Source: Allomuricauda sp. (GTDB lineage: Bacteria; Bacteroidota; Bacteroidia; Flavobacteriales; Flavobacteriaceae). Taken from it: a DNA stretch of 64,000 bases. A model generated the notes under the pieces. The model ran no database searches and was not told where the DNA came from. It saw nothing but the letters and a program-made list of their open reading frames with translations. Made by a program: the position numbers and the translations under genes. This document shows, piece by piece, positions 35,761-44,695 of this stretch. The stretch's first letter is position 1; every line of letters begins with the position of its first letter. The stretch covers positions 1,116,001-1,180,000 of the forward strand of contig RHLF01000001.1 of NCBI GenBank assembly GCA_003712125.1, given 5' to 3'.

Positions 35761-35771
35761 ACCACAAAATT

Positions 35772-35800
35772 AAAAAAGGCGCTCGGTAAAAGAGCGCCTT
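35772..35800 (-). terminator. Terminator of the M16 peptidase operon
   Basis: Stem AAGGCGCTC / GAGCGCCTT with a GGTAAAA loop; a T run follows on the minus strand, 24 bases after the M16 stop. Confidence 0.88.
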
Positions 35801-35823
35801 GAATGTATTATTTAATTGCCTTA

Positions 35824-37896
35824 TTATTCGAAATCGGCATCGCTAACACCTTCATTTACCTTTAACTCCTTGACTATAAAGTCAAAATTCATAGGTCCTG
35901 CTGATTGCATGAGCTTAAAAGGGAACTTGATTCCTGAGACCTCTTGGTAATCATCATATTGCAAGGTGGCCGTTATCGTTTGCCCTTGGGCTTCCTGTAC
36001 CGTGATTTCTTGAACTTTTAACCCCGTTTCAATATCATAAAAAGCAGTCTTAGTCTCTGAAATCTTGAGTTTATAGGCCTTGCTGTCCCCAACTGCCTCA
36101 ATGCCTTCCAATGAAATATTTCCAGCAAGTAAGTAATTGAGCTCTGGAAAGGTGGTGGCTTCCTCCTTTAGCTTTTCAAGTTCGTCGCCTGACAGTTCTT
36201 TCTTTTGGCCCATGGCCATCATATACCCTTTATCTCCGTCAATTACCTGTTTTTGCATGGAGTTGCCGGCCATTTTAACATCTTGCAGGTACTTGCTGTT
36301 GTCACTTTTTTTCATGACCAATTCAAGGGTCTGACCTTGTAAACTGGCTTCCGCAATCATCGAAAACGATGCCACCCCTTCCAATTTTTCTTTACCTCCA
36401 ATGGCTGCAACATAATTTTCGAGTATGCTTTGCGCAGAAACCCCATCAGGTATGGCAGCGTTGTAATCAGGCTTTTCCGTTTTCGTACCCGTTTTGTCAA
36501 AATAAAGGACGGGGACAGTTTTCCCATTCATTGCAACCTTTTCAAGATTTTCCACCACGTCGCTTCCCTTTCCGGTTACAACAACCCGAGAACTTGATGA
36601 TGAAAGGTGTTTTTGTGCTGCTTTTTGAACGTCATCTACCGTCACAGCGTTAAGGCGCTCCAAATAGGTCTTATAATAATCCCTAGGCAAATCTTCAGTT
36701 TCAATATTCAAGGCATAGTTGGCCACAGTTTCAGGGCGTTCAAGGGCCATAACAAAATTTCCCGTGTATTTTGCCTTCGCATTCTTCAATTCTTCCTCAG
36801 TTACGGGCTCTTTGATGATTTTATCGATTTCTTTGAGAATTTCGACCACAGAGCTATCCGTTACCATATTGCGCACACTCGCTGTGGCCCTAAATGTTGT
36901 TGCACCCCATTTGTTATCTCCAATACCTGAGTAAGATCCGTAGGTATACCCCTTGTCTTCACGGAGATTTAAGAATAAACGGGCTTGGGCACCCCCACCT
37001 AAGATTCTGTTGGCCAACAATGCATGCAGATAGTCTTCATCCTTCATTTTTAGATTGACCAAATTTTGGACCGAGATTTCAGATTGCACGGCATTGGGCA
37101 TGTCCACAAAATTTATCTGTGTGTATTGGGCCTGTGTGGGCTCGGAATAACTCAAAGATGGAGGAGAAGCTTTGGTCCATGGTGTAAAATGCTTTTCAAC
37201 CAGTTCTTTTACGTTATCAAATTCAACATCACCGATTACAACCAGATACGCATTGGCCGGAACAAAATAGTTTCGATAAAATTCTTCGACATCAAAAAGG
37301 GAAACATTGTTAACCGTTTCTTCAGTGGTAAATTCTCCACGGGGATGGTTCTTGCCGTAAGCCAGCACATTTTGAACTCTCGAGGCAATTGCAGAAACAT
37401 CTTTTTCTTCTGCTTTCAGTCCGGTCAGCAACTTTTCCTTTTCCTTGTCAAATTCCTCTTGGGTGAAATTTGGGTTGATCGCCGCATCGGCCATAAGCTC
37501 CAAAATTCTCGGAAAGTATTTGGAAAGTGAACTTGCAAAGGCACTTTGCGAACCAAAAAAGACGGTTGCACCCAAAAAGTCGATTTCCTCATTAAAGTCA
37601 TCTTTGGAAATTGTTTTTGATCCATTTCCCAACAACGAACCTGTTAGACTAGATACCCCAGCTTTTTCAGCTTCCAAAATGGGCGGATTATCCAACTGCA
37701 GTTGAATCCTAACGCGCGGTAGCTTATGGTTCTCGACGACCAAGACGGTCAATCCGTTATTCAATTCAAATTTTTCAGCATCCTTTAAATTTATTTCAGG
37801 AGCTGGCCCTGGTTTGGGCTGTTGGCTTCGATCAATCTGTGCAAACGATACGGCAACAAATAAGCCGAAGCATACTGTCAATAGTATTTTTTTCAT
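35824..37896 (-). CDS. M16-family protein lacking the zinc motif, with C-terminal extra domain
   Basis: A 690-residue periplasmic protein with signal peptide (MKKILLTVCFGLFVAVSFAQ). The M16 fold is clear (FELNNGLTVLVVENHKLPRV, then FVPANAYLVVIGDVEFDNV). The expected HxxEH is missing; the position reads SSLTGSLLGNGSKT, so this half cannot bind zinc. It probably pairs with the catalytic subunit encoded just upstream, as in two-chain M16B peptidases. The last about 210 residues resemble outer-membrane lipoprotein-sorting (LolA-like) beta folds. An earlier in-frame start (38013) is rejected because it overlaps the upstream gene and hides the signal peptide. Confidence 0.88.
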   Translation of the reverse strand: MKKILLTVCFGLFVAVSFAQIDRSQQPKPGPAPEINLKDAEKFELNNGLTVLVVENHKLPRVRIQLQLDNPPILEAEKAGVSSLTGSLLGNGSKTISKDDFNEEIDFLGATVFFGSQSAFASSLSKYFPRILELMADAAINPNFTQEEFDKEKEKLLTGLKAEEKDVSAIASRVQNVLAYGKNHPRGEFTTEETVNNVSLFDVEEFYRNYFVPANAYLVVIGDVEFDNVKELVEKHFTPWTKASPPSLSYSEPTQAQYTQINFVDMPNAVQSEISVQNLVNLKMKDEDYLHALLANRILGGGAQARLFLNLREDKGYTYGSYSGIGDNKWGATTFRATASVRNMVTDSSVVEILKEIDKIIKEPVTEEELKNAKAKYTGNFVMALERPETVANYALNIETEDLPRDYYKTYLERLNAVTVDDVQKAAQKHLSSSSSRVVVTGKGSDVVENLEKVAMNGKTVPVLYFDKTGTKTEKPDYNAAIPDGVSAQSILENYVAAIGGKEKLEGVASFSMIAEASLQGQTLELVMKKSDNSKYLQDVKMAGNSMQKQVIDGDKGYMMAMGQKKELSGDELEKLKEEATTFPELNYLLAGNISLEGIEAVGDSKAYKLKISETKTAFYDIETGLKVQEITVQEAQGQTITATLQYDDYQEVSGIKFPFKLMQSAGPMNFDFIVKELKVNEGVSDADFE

Positions 37897-37897
37897 C

Positions 37898-39220
37898 TTA
37901 ATTGGCTTCACTTTGTTCGGGTAAATAATCCATCTCAACTCTATTGCTGGGCACCAAATATTTTTTGGCAACATCTCTAATCTCTTCACGTGTGATGGAT
38001 CGATAAATATCAATTTCGTTGTTGATTAAGCTGGTGTCATCATAAAGCATATAGTATCTGGCCAACGAATTCGCAATTCCAGCTATACTACTGTTCGAGT
38101 TGACAAAACTGTTTTCTGCTTTATTCTGAAGCTTTTGAAAGTCATTTTCGGAAATGAGCTCCGTCTGTACTTTCACAATTTCTTCATCAATTTCTTTCAT
38201 GATATCTTCAAGAGAGGTCTCTCCTACAGGTAACCCTCCCACGATATACGAACCGTAATCTTCTTGAGAGCCATTAAAGGCGAACACTTGCAGTGCCATC
38301 TTTTTTTCATCTACCAACTTTTTGTAAAGTTTAGAGCTTTTTCCATCGCTCAAATAGGTTGAAATCATATCAAGTACATAGGCCTCACGTTCAGTTTGTG
38401 CAGGGGTACGATACCCCATCATAATCAAGGGTATTTGAATATTCGGATCATGATAGGTTGTTTTTATGGGGCCATTCAATGGCTCTTCAACATAGGTCAT
38501 CCGTTCAATAGCAGCTCCTCTTGGTATTGGACCAAAGTAGTCCATGATCATTTTTTTGGTCTCGGTGATATCAATATCTCCGGCAACGACCAGAACTGCG
38601 TTGTTCGGAACATAATAGGTCTGGTTAAACTTTTTAAAGTCGTCCAAAGTTGCAGTAGCCAGGTGCTCCAAAGAACCAATGGTCTGCCATCTATAGGGGT
38701 GTTTTGTAAAAAGACTCTGAAACATTTGCTCACGCCATCTTCCATAAGGAGAATTGTCATAGCGAAGTCTTCTTTCTTCTTGAACCACTTCTTTTTGGGT
38801 ATCCACGCCAATTTGATTGATTATGGGATGCAGCAACCGTTCAGATTCCATCCACAAACCCAATTCTAGGTTATTGGATGGGAAAACTTCATAATAGTAC
38901 GTACGGTCTTGTGTGGTGTTTGCATTATTACTGCCTCCATTGGCAGATACAATCTTAAACCAATCACCGCGCTCAATATTTTTGGTGCCCTCAAACAACA
39001 AGTGCTCAAAAAAATGGGCAAATCCTGTTTTTTCAGGGTCTTCGTCCTTGGCACCCACATGGTACATAACCGATGTAGTGACCACTGGGGCAGAATTATC
39101 TTGATGCAAAATTACATGCAGTCCGTTGTCTAAATCATACTCTTCGTAGGCGACTTCCTGAGCTGTAACCAGGCCGCAAACAACGAATAGTGAAAAGACA
39201 AAAAGGAATTGTTTTCTCAT
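37898..39220 (-). CDS. M16-family zinc peptidase, catalytic subunit
   Basis: A 440-residue periplasmic metallopeptidase. Signal peptide MRKQFLFVFSLFVVCGLVTAQ; the zinc-binding inverted motif HxxEH is HFFEH at residues 69-73, with the third ligand in the downstream ESERLLHP region. GDIDITETKKMIMDYFGPIPRG marks the domain border typical of M16. It ends one base before the non-catalytic partner, so the two are cotranscribed and probably form a heterodimer for peptide degradation in the periplasm. Confidence 0.92.
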   Translation of the reverse strand: MRKQFLFVFSLFVVCGLVTAQEVAYEEYDLDNGLHVILHQDNSAPVVTTSVMYHVGAKDEDPEKTGFAHFFEHLLFEGTKNIERGDWFKIVSANGGSNNANTTQDRTYYYEVFPSNNLELGLWMESERLLHPIINQIGVDTQKEVVQEERRLRYDNSPYGRWREQMFQSLFTKHPYRWQTIGSLEHLATATLDDFKKFNQTYYVPNNAVLVVAGDIDITETKKMIMDYFGPIPRGAAIERMTYVEEPLNGPIKTTYHDPNIQIPLIMMGYRTPAQTEREAYVLDMISTYLSDGKSSKLYKKLVDEKKMALQVFAFNGSQEDYGSYIVGGLPVGETSLEDIMKEIDEEIVKVQTELISENDFQKLQNKAENSFVNSNSSIAGIANSLARYYMLYDDTSLINNEIDIYRSITREEIRDVAKKYLVPSNRVEMDYLPEQSEAN

Positions 39221-39386
39221 TTTTTAAGGTTTACAAATTAGATTTTGATGAATTAGTGTCAGTAGCACGCTTTGCGTTACGCGAATTTAACTTTTTTGAT
39301 CCTTTGGCATGGAATGGTGTTGGGGTTTAACACCTTTTTAGGGAATATTTCTGTAAATTAATGCTCCAACCAAAAAATAAAAGGAT

Positions 39387-39833
39387 ATGAAAAATTTAAC
39401 CCTCCCAATTCGTTTTGGCATCGTAACAAGTGCGGTACTGATTGCATATTTTCTGATCCTTTCTCTTTTAGGAAAGCACACCAATATTTTTTACAGTCTT
39501 TTTAATGGCATAATTACAGGATTTGGTATTTATGAAACATTAAAAATCACCAAACTTAGAAACAATGGTAAACTGGGCTATGGTGAAGGATTTAAAGCCG
39601 GCGTTACCACAGGAGTGGTGGCAACTATTCTCTTTACTATATTTTTTGCCATTTATGCCACAGAATTAAATGCCTCCTTCTTAGGTGAGCTCTCTGAGGT
39701 ATGGTCTAAAGACTACCAAAACTTTGAAGGAATAGTTTTCTTTACTGTTGCCATAATGGGCATTGCTACCTCATTGGTCTTGACACTTTCATTTATGCAA
39801 CTTTTTAAGTCGTCAAACAATCCTAAAAAATAA
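39387..39833 (+). CDS. DUF4199 membrane protein
   Basis: A 148-residue protein with four predicted membrane helices (near 10-28, 35-52, 75-95 and 118-140). GYGEGFKAGVTTGVVATILFTIFF is like the conserved core of DUF4199, a family common in Bacteroidota with no known function. It stands alone, divergent from the M16 operon and 100 bases upstream of rplU, which has its own promoter. Confidence 0.78.
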   Translation: MKNLTLPIRFGIVTSAVLIAYFLILSLLGKHTNIFYSLFNGIITGFGIYETLKITKLRNNGKLGYGEGFKAGVTTGVVATILFTIFFAIYATELNASFLGELSEVWSKDYQNFEGIVFFTVAIMGIATSLVLTLSFMQLFKSSNNPKK

Positions 39834-39856
39834 TCCCTTATTTGTGCGTTTGCCGC

Positions 39857-39886
39857 TTGTAGATTAAGTATTTAGCAGTATATTTG
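39857..39886 (+). promoter_or_regulatory. rplU-rpmA promoter
   Basis: TTG (39857-39859), 19-base spacer, TATATTTG (39879-39886): the full Bacteroidota -33/-7 arrangement. It is the best-formed promoter in the window. Confidence 0.75.
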
Positions 39887-39891
39887 CACCC

Positions 39892-39910
39892 GCTATTTGC
39901 AAAAAATAGC
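39892..39910 (+). promoter_or_regulatory. Hairpin at the 5' end of the rplU leader
   Basis: GCTATTT and AAATAGC pair perfectly (7 bp, 5-nt loop) right at the expected transcription start, 24 bases before the rplU ATG. It may stabilise the mRNA or serve ribosomal-protein autoregulation. Confidence 0.45.
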
Positions 39911-39934
39911 AGTAAAAAATCTAATAAACGCATT

Positions 39935-40498
39935 ATGTACGCAATTGTAGAGATGGCAGGGCAGCAATTCAAAGTTGCAAAAGACCAAAAAGTGTACGTT
40001 CACCGTTTGCAAACCGAAGAAGGAAAGAAAGTTACTTTCGATAAAGTTCTTCTTTTGGATGACGGCAAGAATGTAACCATTGGCGCCCCAGTCATAGATG
40101 GTGCAGCCGTTGAGGCCAAAGTTGTTAAGCACCTTAAAGGAGACAAGGTAATTGTCTTTAAAAAGAAAAGACGTAAGGGGTACCGCAAGAAAAATGGTCA
40201 CAGACAGTATTTGACCGAAATTGTGGTAGAAGGTATCGTTGCGAAAGGCGCGAAGAAAGCTGCCCCTGCGAAAGCAAAAACAGAAAAACCTGTAGCCAAG
40301 ACTGAGACAACCAAAACGGTCAAGACAGAAGCTAAAAAAGCAGCAGCTCCTAAAAAGGAGGCTGCACCTAAGGCAAAAGCTTCTGCCGATTTAACCGGCA
40401 AGACGGTGGCAGAGCTTAAGGAGATGGCAAAAGCTGCTGGAATTACAGGAATTTCTTCAATGAAAAAAGCAGAGCTAATAGAAGCTTTAAGCAAATAA
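39935..40498 (+). CDS. rplU: 50S ribosomal protein L21 with C-terminal extension
   Basis: L21 of the large subunit. It has 187 residues from ATG 39935 ([14 protein letters not shown]), against about 103 for plain L21. Residues 1-105 are the normal protein ending in the conserved [16 protein letters not shown] loop. A Lys/Ala-rich linker (about 105-150) follows. The last 36 residues ([18 protein letters not shown], then [10 protein letters not shown]) look like a Rho-N/SAP-type helical module. Such tails occur in some Bacteroidota L21 proteins and may contact RNA. An earlier start at 39884 is upstream of the expected transcript start and rejected. Confidence 0.95.
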   Translation: MYAIVEMAGQQFKVAKDQKVYVHRLQTEEGKKVTFDKVLLLDDGKNVTIGAPVIDGAAVEAKVVKHLKGDKVIVFKKKRRKGYRKKNGHRQYLTEIVVEGIVAKGAKKAAPAKAKTEKPVAKTETTKTVKTEAKKAAAPKKEAAPKAKASADLTGKTVAELKEMAKAAGITGISSMKKAELIEALSK

Positions 40499-40517
40499 AC
40501 AGTAAAAAGAAAACATC

Positions 40518-40778
40518 ATGGCTCATAAGAAAGGTGTAGGTAGTTCTAAAAACGGTAGAGAATCGGAATCGAAACGCTTGGGCGTGAAGATTTTTGGTGG
40601 TCAGGCTGCATTGGCCGGTAACGTAATCGTGCGTCAACGCGGAACTCGACATAATCCTGGTGACAATGTGTATGCGAGTAAAGATCATACCTTGCACGCT
40701 AGGGTAGATGGTATTGTGAAGTTCGAAAAGAAAGCTGGTGGAAAATCTTTTGTTTCCATCGAACCTTTTGAAGCTTAA
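40518..40778 (+). CDS. rpmA: 50S ribosomal protein L27
   Basis: L27, whose N-terminus reaches the peptidyl-transferase centre. It has 86 residues, [20 protein letters not shown], and no Firmicutes-type N-terminal extension to be cleaved. [21 protein letters not shown] and the HTLHARVDG strand are typical. It is 19 bases after rplU and ends in a strong terminator; together they form the usual rplU-rpmA operon. Confidence 0.97.
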   Translation: MAHKKGVGSSKNGRESESKRLGVKIFGGQAALAGNVIVRQRGTRHNPGDNVYASKDHTLHARVDGIVKFEKKAGGKSFVSIEPFEA

Positions 40779-40796
40779 TTCGCAAAAAATATAGAT

Positions 40797-40829
40797 TAAA
40801 AAAGCCCCGCTAGATGCGGGGCTTTTTTA
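40797..40829. terminator. Bidirectional terminator between rpmA and the small ORF
   Basis: Stem AAAAAAGCCCCGC / GCGGGGCTTTTTT with a TAGAT loop, with A and T runs on both flanks, so it can stop rpmA transcription (plus) and the receptor unit (minus). Confidence 0.9.
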
Positions 40830-40955
40830 TTAGCTCTCAAATTTCCAACTCCACCAAATAAAATTGGCGTTTACCTGTCTCCTTCCTGACAATCGTTTTG
40901 TCAGGCGTTCCATTCTTTTCTCTTTGTCTTGATTTTTTTGTTCGTTCGTTTTCAT
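40830..40955 (-). CDS. Small ORF (41 aa) downstream of the TonB receptor
   Basis: Reads MKTNEQKNQDKEKRMERL...NFIWWSWKFES. It has a very charged first half and a Trp/Phe-rich end. It starts 34 bases after the receptor stop and its own stop falls at the edge of the terminator, so it fits the transcript exactly. The amphipathic, basic sequence could be a membrane-peripheral peptide. No homologue is recognised; translation is inferred only from position and an ATG start preceded by an A-rich stretch. Confidence 0.45.
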   Translation of the reverse strand: MKTNEQKNQDKEKRMERLTKRLSGRRQVNANFIWWSWKFES

Positions 40956-40988
40956 GATAGTTGTTTTTGATTGATGCATATTTGACGC

Positions 40989-43370
40989 TCAAAATTGAAA
41001 TTTGTAACCAAAATCTGGGAAAAATCCGATTTGATCAACTTGGTCCACTTGATTGGTTAAGCGGTTATATCTGCGTACAAAGACATTTTCATTCGCAGTG
41101 ACGTTCTGCAGATCAACATAAAATTGATGGGATCGTTTTTTATTCTTGCTATTGATCTTCAATCCGAATTTAAGGTCCCATCTAAAATAGTCCTCGATTT
41201 GTTGGCTAAAGGCTAAATCTTCCCGTAAAATCTCAAAACCTGCTTGTTGGGAAGCTTCTAGGTCAATAGGGGTAAAATAGCGCCCGCCCGAGGCAGTCAA
41301 CCGGGTATCGAAAAAAAGAATGTTCTTGCCTGAAGGTCCCGTTTTAAATTCTTTACCGGCCAAAAAATTGACCACATAGCCATTGTTGAAGGGAGTGTTG
41401 CGTTCTATGCCATCGCTTCCTTCGTATTTGCTTTCAAAAAAGGAACCCGTAAGTAGCCCATAATATCCATCGTTAAAAAATTTCTCAAGGGTAACCTCTA
41501 ATCCCTGATTGAACCCACTGCCTTCATTGATCAAAGAGACCCTATCATTGTCAAAGCCAAAGTCTGCTCCTTCGGTCAAACTTGAATAACTTGAAGGGAA
41601 CGATTCTACTGCGGCCTTATCTATATCTTGTCGATACACCTCCAACTTTCCGCGCCACGCATTGCCGAATTTGACGTCATAGCCCAGTACATAATGAGTG
41701 CTCTCAACAAAATCCAAATCCCTATTGGTTTGAACTAGGGAGCCGTTTACGTTTTCGTTTAAAAATAGCAGTGTGAAGGGAACATTTTGAAAGTGCAGCC
41801 CATAACCTACATTCAAACTATGGTTTGGTAAAAAGTCGTAACTCAATGCTGCTCGAGGGCCAATGGCAAATTGATTATTCAGACTGCTGTATTGAGAATG
41901 AAGGCCGGCGTTTAAGGTTATTTTTTCTGTAATTCGGTATTGCCCTTGAATGTAGGGTTGTACTATGTTCAAATTTTGATCAATATCTCGAAAGGTTGTC
42001 AAATCAGGATCTCCATCCCCATCGTTGTCTAGCTGCTCCGTTCTATCCAATAAGAGACTTTGGATATTATAGTTTTCCGTTAAGATCCCAGTTCTAAAGT
42101 TGAATCTGCTGTTGATCTTCGAATTGAATAGTGTTGAAAGCGTAAAGCGAACCTCCGAATCGTCTACGGCAGTAAACCTTATGATTCGTTCTTGGGGTGT
42201 ATCTTTATTGATAAACCTATCCGCAATAAATTCATTGCTGGCGAAGGAGCCCGACGCAATGGATCTTAAATATGAGTTATCACCCAAACTCAGGTTGTAT
42301 TTGATGCCGAATACTCCAAATCGCGAATCAACAAAAGCGTTCTCATCCTCTGCAGCAAACAAATCGTCTTCATCGATATCATCGCCCAAAAATTCAATGT
42401 CTGAGTTTCCAATAATCCCAAAAATGGATAGGTTGCCTTTATTTACTTTTCCGAAATCGATATTAAAAGAAACATCGTTGTAATTCGGGGTTGCAGCGGT
42501 TCCTCCAGCACCTACGCCTAACAGGCCCACCAAGGAGTATCTAGCGGCAACTAAAAACGATCCATTGTTTGTACCCAACGGACCTTCGGCCATAGCCTCA
42601 ACCCCTGTGAAAATACCTGTTTGAATGGTATATTCGTAAGTATCGGCATTTCCTTTTCTGAAACCAAGATCAAAAACACCCCCAATGGCATTCCCGTATT
42701 CTGCAGGAAAAGCAGAGGTGATAAAATCCGAGTTTTTCAAAAGGTTTGGATTCAATGCAGATACAGGACCACCGGTGGTGCCTAAGGTAGCATAGTGGTT
42801 CGGACTAGGAATGGGAATACCCTCTAGGCGCCATAAAAGTCCGGTTGGCGAATTGCCCCTGACCACAATATCGTTTCTGCTGTCATCGGGTGCTGAGACA
42901 CCCGCGAAATTCGCAGCAAGGCGCCCTACATCACTTCGGCCACCAGAAAATCGGGTGACCTCTTCCAATCCAAATTGTCGCGCCGATACCTTTGCCAATT
43001 TGTTTAAGGCTTGATCTTTATTGGCTTCATTGGTTAAGACAACTTCGTCTAATTGATTAAATGATTCGAGCAGCTGTACGGTTACAAAAACATCTTTACC
43101 TGAAGTGATTTCAATGTTGGGAAGCGTTACGCTTTCGTATCCGATATAACTTACGCGAATGACCTGTCTTCCTATGGGCACCGCTTCGATAACGAATTTC
43201 CCATCAAAATCGGTGATGACTCCTGTTGAGACCTCCATATTCAATAATTCTATGGTTGCGCCCTCCAAAGGATTCTCAGACTGTTTATCAACAACGATAC
43301 CCTTGAGTGTGCCGGTTTGAGAAAATCCTACGGTGGCCAATAATAAAAAAAGAAGGCAAATATTTTTCAT
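40989..43370 (-). CDS. TonB-dependent receptor-like outer-membrane protein with CarboxypepD_reg domain
   Basis: A 793-residue outer-membrane protein. Signal peptide MKNICLLFLLLATVGFSQ; carboxypeptidase-like domain at about 20-110 (GTLKGIVVDKQSENPLEGATI); plug-like region with ARQFGLEEVTRFSGG and NDIVVRGNSPTGLLWRLEGI; then a barrel ending FGYKFQF with a terminal Phe. The plug style is that of orphan receptor-like proteins without SusD. An earlier in-frame start at 43394 only adds residues before the signal peptide. It is divergent from a LytS/LytTR two-component pair, which may control it. No substrate can be assigned. Confidence 0.88.
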   Translation of the reverse strand: MKNICLLFLLLATVGFSQTGTLKGIVVDKQSENPLEGATIELLNMEVSTGVITDFDGKFVIEAVPIGRQVIRVSYIGYESVTLPNIEITSGKDVFVTVQLLESFNQLDEVVLTNEANKDQALNKLAKVSARQFGLEEVTRFSGGRSDVGRLAANFAGVSAPDDSRNDIVVRGNSPTGLLWRLEGIPIPSPNHYATLGTTGGPVSALNPNLLKNSDFITSAFPAEYGNAIGGVFDLGFRKGNADTYEYTIQTGIFTGVEAMAEGPLGTNNGSFLVAARYSLVGLLGVGAGGTAATPNYNDVSFNIDFGKVNKGNLSIFGIIGNSDIEFLGDDIDEDDLFAAEDENAFVDSRFGVFGIKYNLSLGDNSYLRSIASGSFASNEFIADRFINKDTPQERIIRFTAVDDSEVRFTLSTLFNSKINSRFNFRTGILTENYNIQSLLLDRTEQLDNDGDGDPDLTTFRDIDQNLNIVQPYIQGQYRITEKITLNAGLHSQYSSLNNQFAIGPRAALSYDFLPNHSLNVGYGLHFQNVPFTLLFLNENVNGSLVQTNRDLDFVESTHYVLGYDVKFGNAWRGKLEVYRQDIDKAAVESFPSSYSSLTEGADFGFDNDRVSLINEGSGFNQGLEVTLEKFFNDGYYGLLTGSFFESKYEGSDGIERNTPFNNGYVVNFLAGKEFKTGPSGKNILFFDTRLTASGGRYFTPIDLEASQQAGFEILREDLAFSQQIEDYFRWDLKFGLKINSKNKKRSHQFYVDLQNVTANENVFVRRYNRLTNQVDQVDQIGFFPDFGYKFQF

Positions 43371-43590
43371 GACATAATTTTTAGTTGGTACCAAAAATGT
43401 CCCCTAACACCCATCTTTTGGCTATAGGATTTACTCAAGTGTTGTTTTAGCTGTTGGGAGGTAGGTTATGCGATTGAAGTGCAATTATCGATTAAATCAC
43501 CTCGATTTACAGTTCAGCAGTGAAATCAACAGTTTAAGCCCTGTTTTGACCGTAGGGGTAAATTTAAACGCCCTGCACAAGCGACTTATG

Positions 43591-43598
43591 TATCTTTG
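43591..43598 (+). promoter_or_regulatory. -7 box of the LytS/LytTR pair
   Basis: TATCTTTG, perfect TAnnTTTG, ending 8 bases before the kinase ATG at 43607. The 236-base gap to the divergent receptor gene otherwise holds only AT-rich DNA and a spurious short frame. Confidence 0.6.
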
Positions 43599-43606
43599 GC
43601 GTTGTT

Positions 43607-44695
43607 ATGAGACGTTTGTTTACCAAAAAGGGGCTTCAAAAGTTTTTCTTCCGTTGGATGGTTGTCAACCTGGTCTATTTCGCTGTGAAATTGAGCATGG
43701 AGAATGACGGTAAGCAGTATGAGGGATTGTTCACATCTACCAGTTTGTTTTATTACGTCAGCGCATTTTTCTTACTCATGCTGACTTGGGAAACAAATGA
43801 TTACCTGCTAAAAAAATATAAAAAGCGTTATGGCATCAATTTTAAGAGCGGCCTTAAGATCGTTGTCATAAACATGTTGATCATGTTGCCGGTCTGTGCC
43901 TTGACATATTATGTGGCACTTTTTCCCTTCAAAGAGGTTTGGGGGATAGTTTGTCCAAATCCACCGAACCAACAGTTTGCAATTGATTTTTCTCGGGCCG
44001 TCTTAATAGGATTGGCAGTAGTATTTGCCAATATGTTTCAATATGCCCTGACCCACAACGATAAACTGGAAAAACAACTAGAAGATCTTAAGAAGGATAT
44101 GGTTGCCTCACAATATACTTCCTTAAAAAATCAAATCAGTCCACATTTTTTGTTTAATAGTCTAAATACATTGACCTCTTTAATGTACGAAGACAGAGAT
44201 TTGGCATCTGATTTTGTAACTCGTTTGGCAAGCAGCTATCGGTATATTTTAGATAATCGGGAACACGATTTGGTTTCTTTAAAAAAGGAATTGGAATTTT
44301 TAGATTCCTTTATTTTTATGATGAGGGTGCGTCATAAAGAGGCGATTACCATTAATTTGGAGATTAAGGTTAGCCCCGAAAAATTTTTCATACCAACACT
44401 TTCTTTGCAAATGTTAGTGGAAAATGCGCTTAAACATAACGTCTACAGCAAGGAAAGACCATTAAATATCACCATATCATCAATTCAAAATGACGCCCTA
44501 GCCATTCATAACAATTTTCAACCTAGGGAATCAAAAGAGGAATCGACCCAGGTCGGAATCAAAAACATTAAGAAAAGATATGCGTTCTATACCAACAAAC
44601 AGGTTCTGGTTAGAGATGAGGATCGTTTTTTTGAAGTGATAATCCCGTTATTGGATAAAAGCAGCATTCAAGTGAACCTAAAAGCAATTTCGTGA
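43607..44695 (+). CDS. LytS/AlgZ-type sensor histidine kinase
   Basis: A 362-residue membrane kinase of the His_kinase (PF06580) type. Four N-terminal helices (about 15-30, 45-62, 85-108 and 128-148) anchor it, followed by a short coiled coil (KLEKQLEDLKKDM). The phosphoacceptor His is in NQISPHFLFNSLN; the ATP-binding N-box is LQMLVENALKHNVY. No extracellular sensor domain is obvious, so the signal is probably membrane-borne. It overlaps the response regulator by one base (TGATG). Confidence 0.92.
   Translation: MRRLFTKKGLQKFFFRWMVVNLVYFAVKLSMENDGKQYEGLFTSTSLFYYVSAFFLLMLTWETNDYLLKKYKKRYGINFKSGLKIVVINMLIMLPVCALTYYVALFPFKEVWGIVCPNPPNQQFAIDFSRAVLIGLAVVFANMFQYALTHNDKLEKQLEDLKKDMVASQYTSLKNQISPHFLFNSLNTLTSLMYEDRDLASDFVTRLASSYRYILDNREHDLVSLKKELEFLDSFIFMMRVRHKEAITINLEIKVSPEKFFIPTLSLQMLVENALKHNVYSKERPLNITISSIQNDALAIHNNFQPRESKEESTQVGIKNIKKRYAFYTNKQVLVRDEDRFFEVIIPLLDKSSIQVNLKAIS

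Noticed and set aside
37066-37530. Plus-strand frame of 154 codons
   Set aside because: Lies wholly antisense to the well-supported M16 gene and has no family features.
39884-39934. Longer rplU start
   Set aside because: Falls inside the -7 box, upstream of the likely transcription start; L21 begins MYAIVE.
43468-43707. 79-codon frame ahead of the LytS gene
   Set aside because: Crosses the kinase promoter and start in another frame; composition is not protein-like and nothing is recognised.
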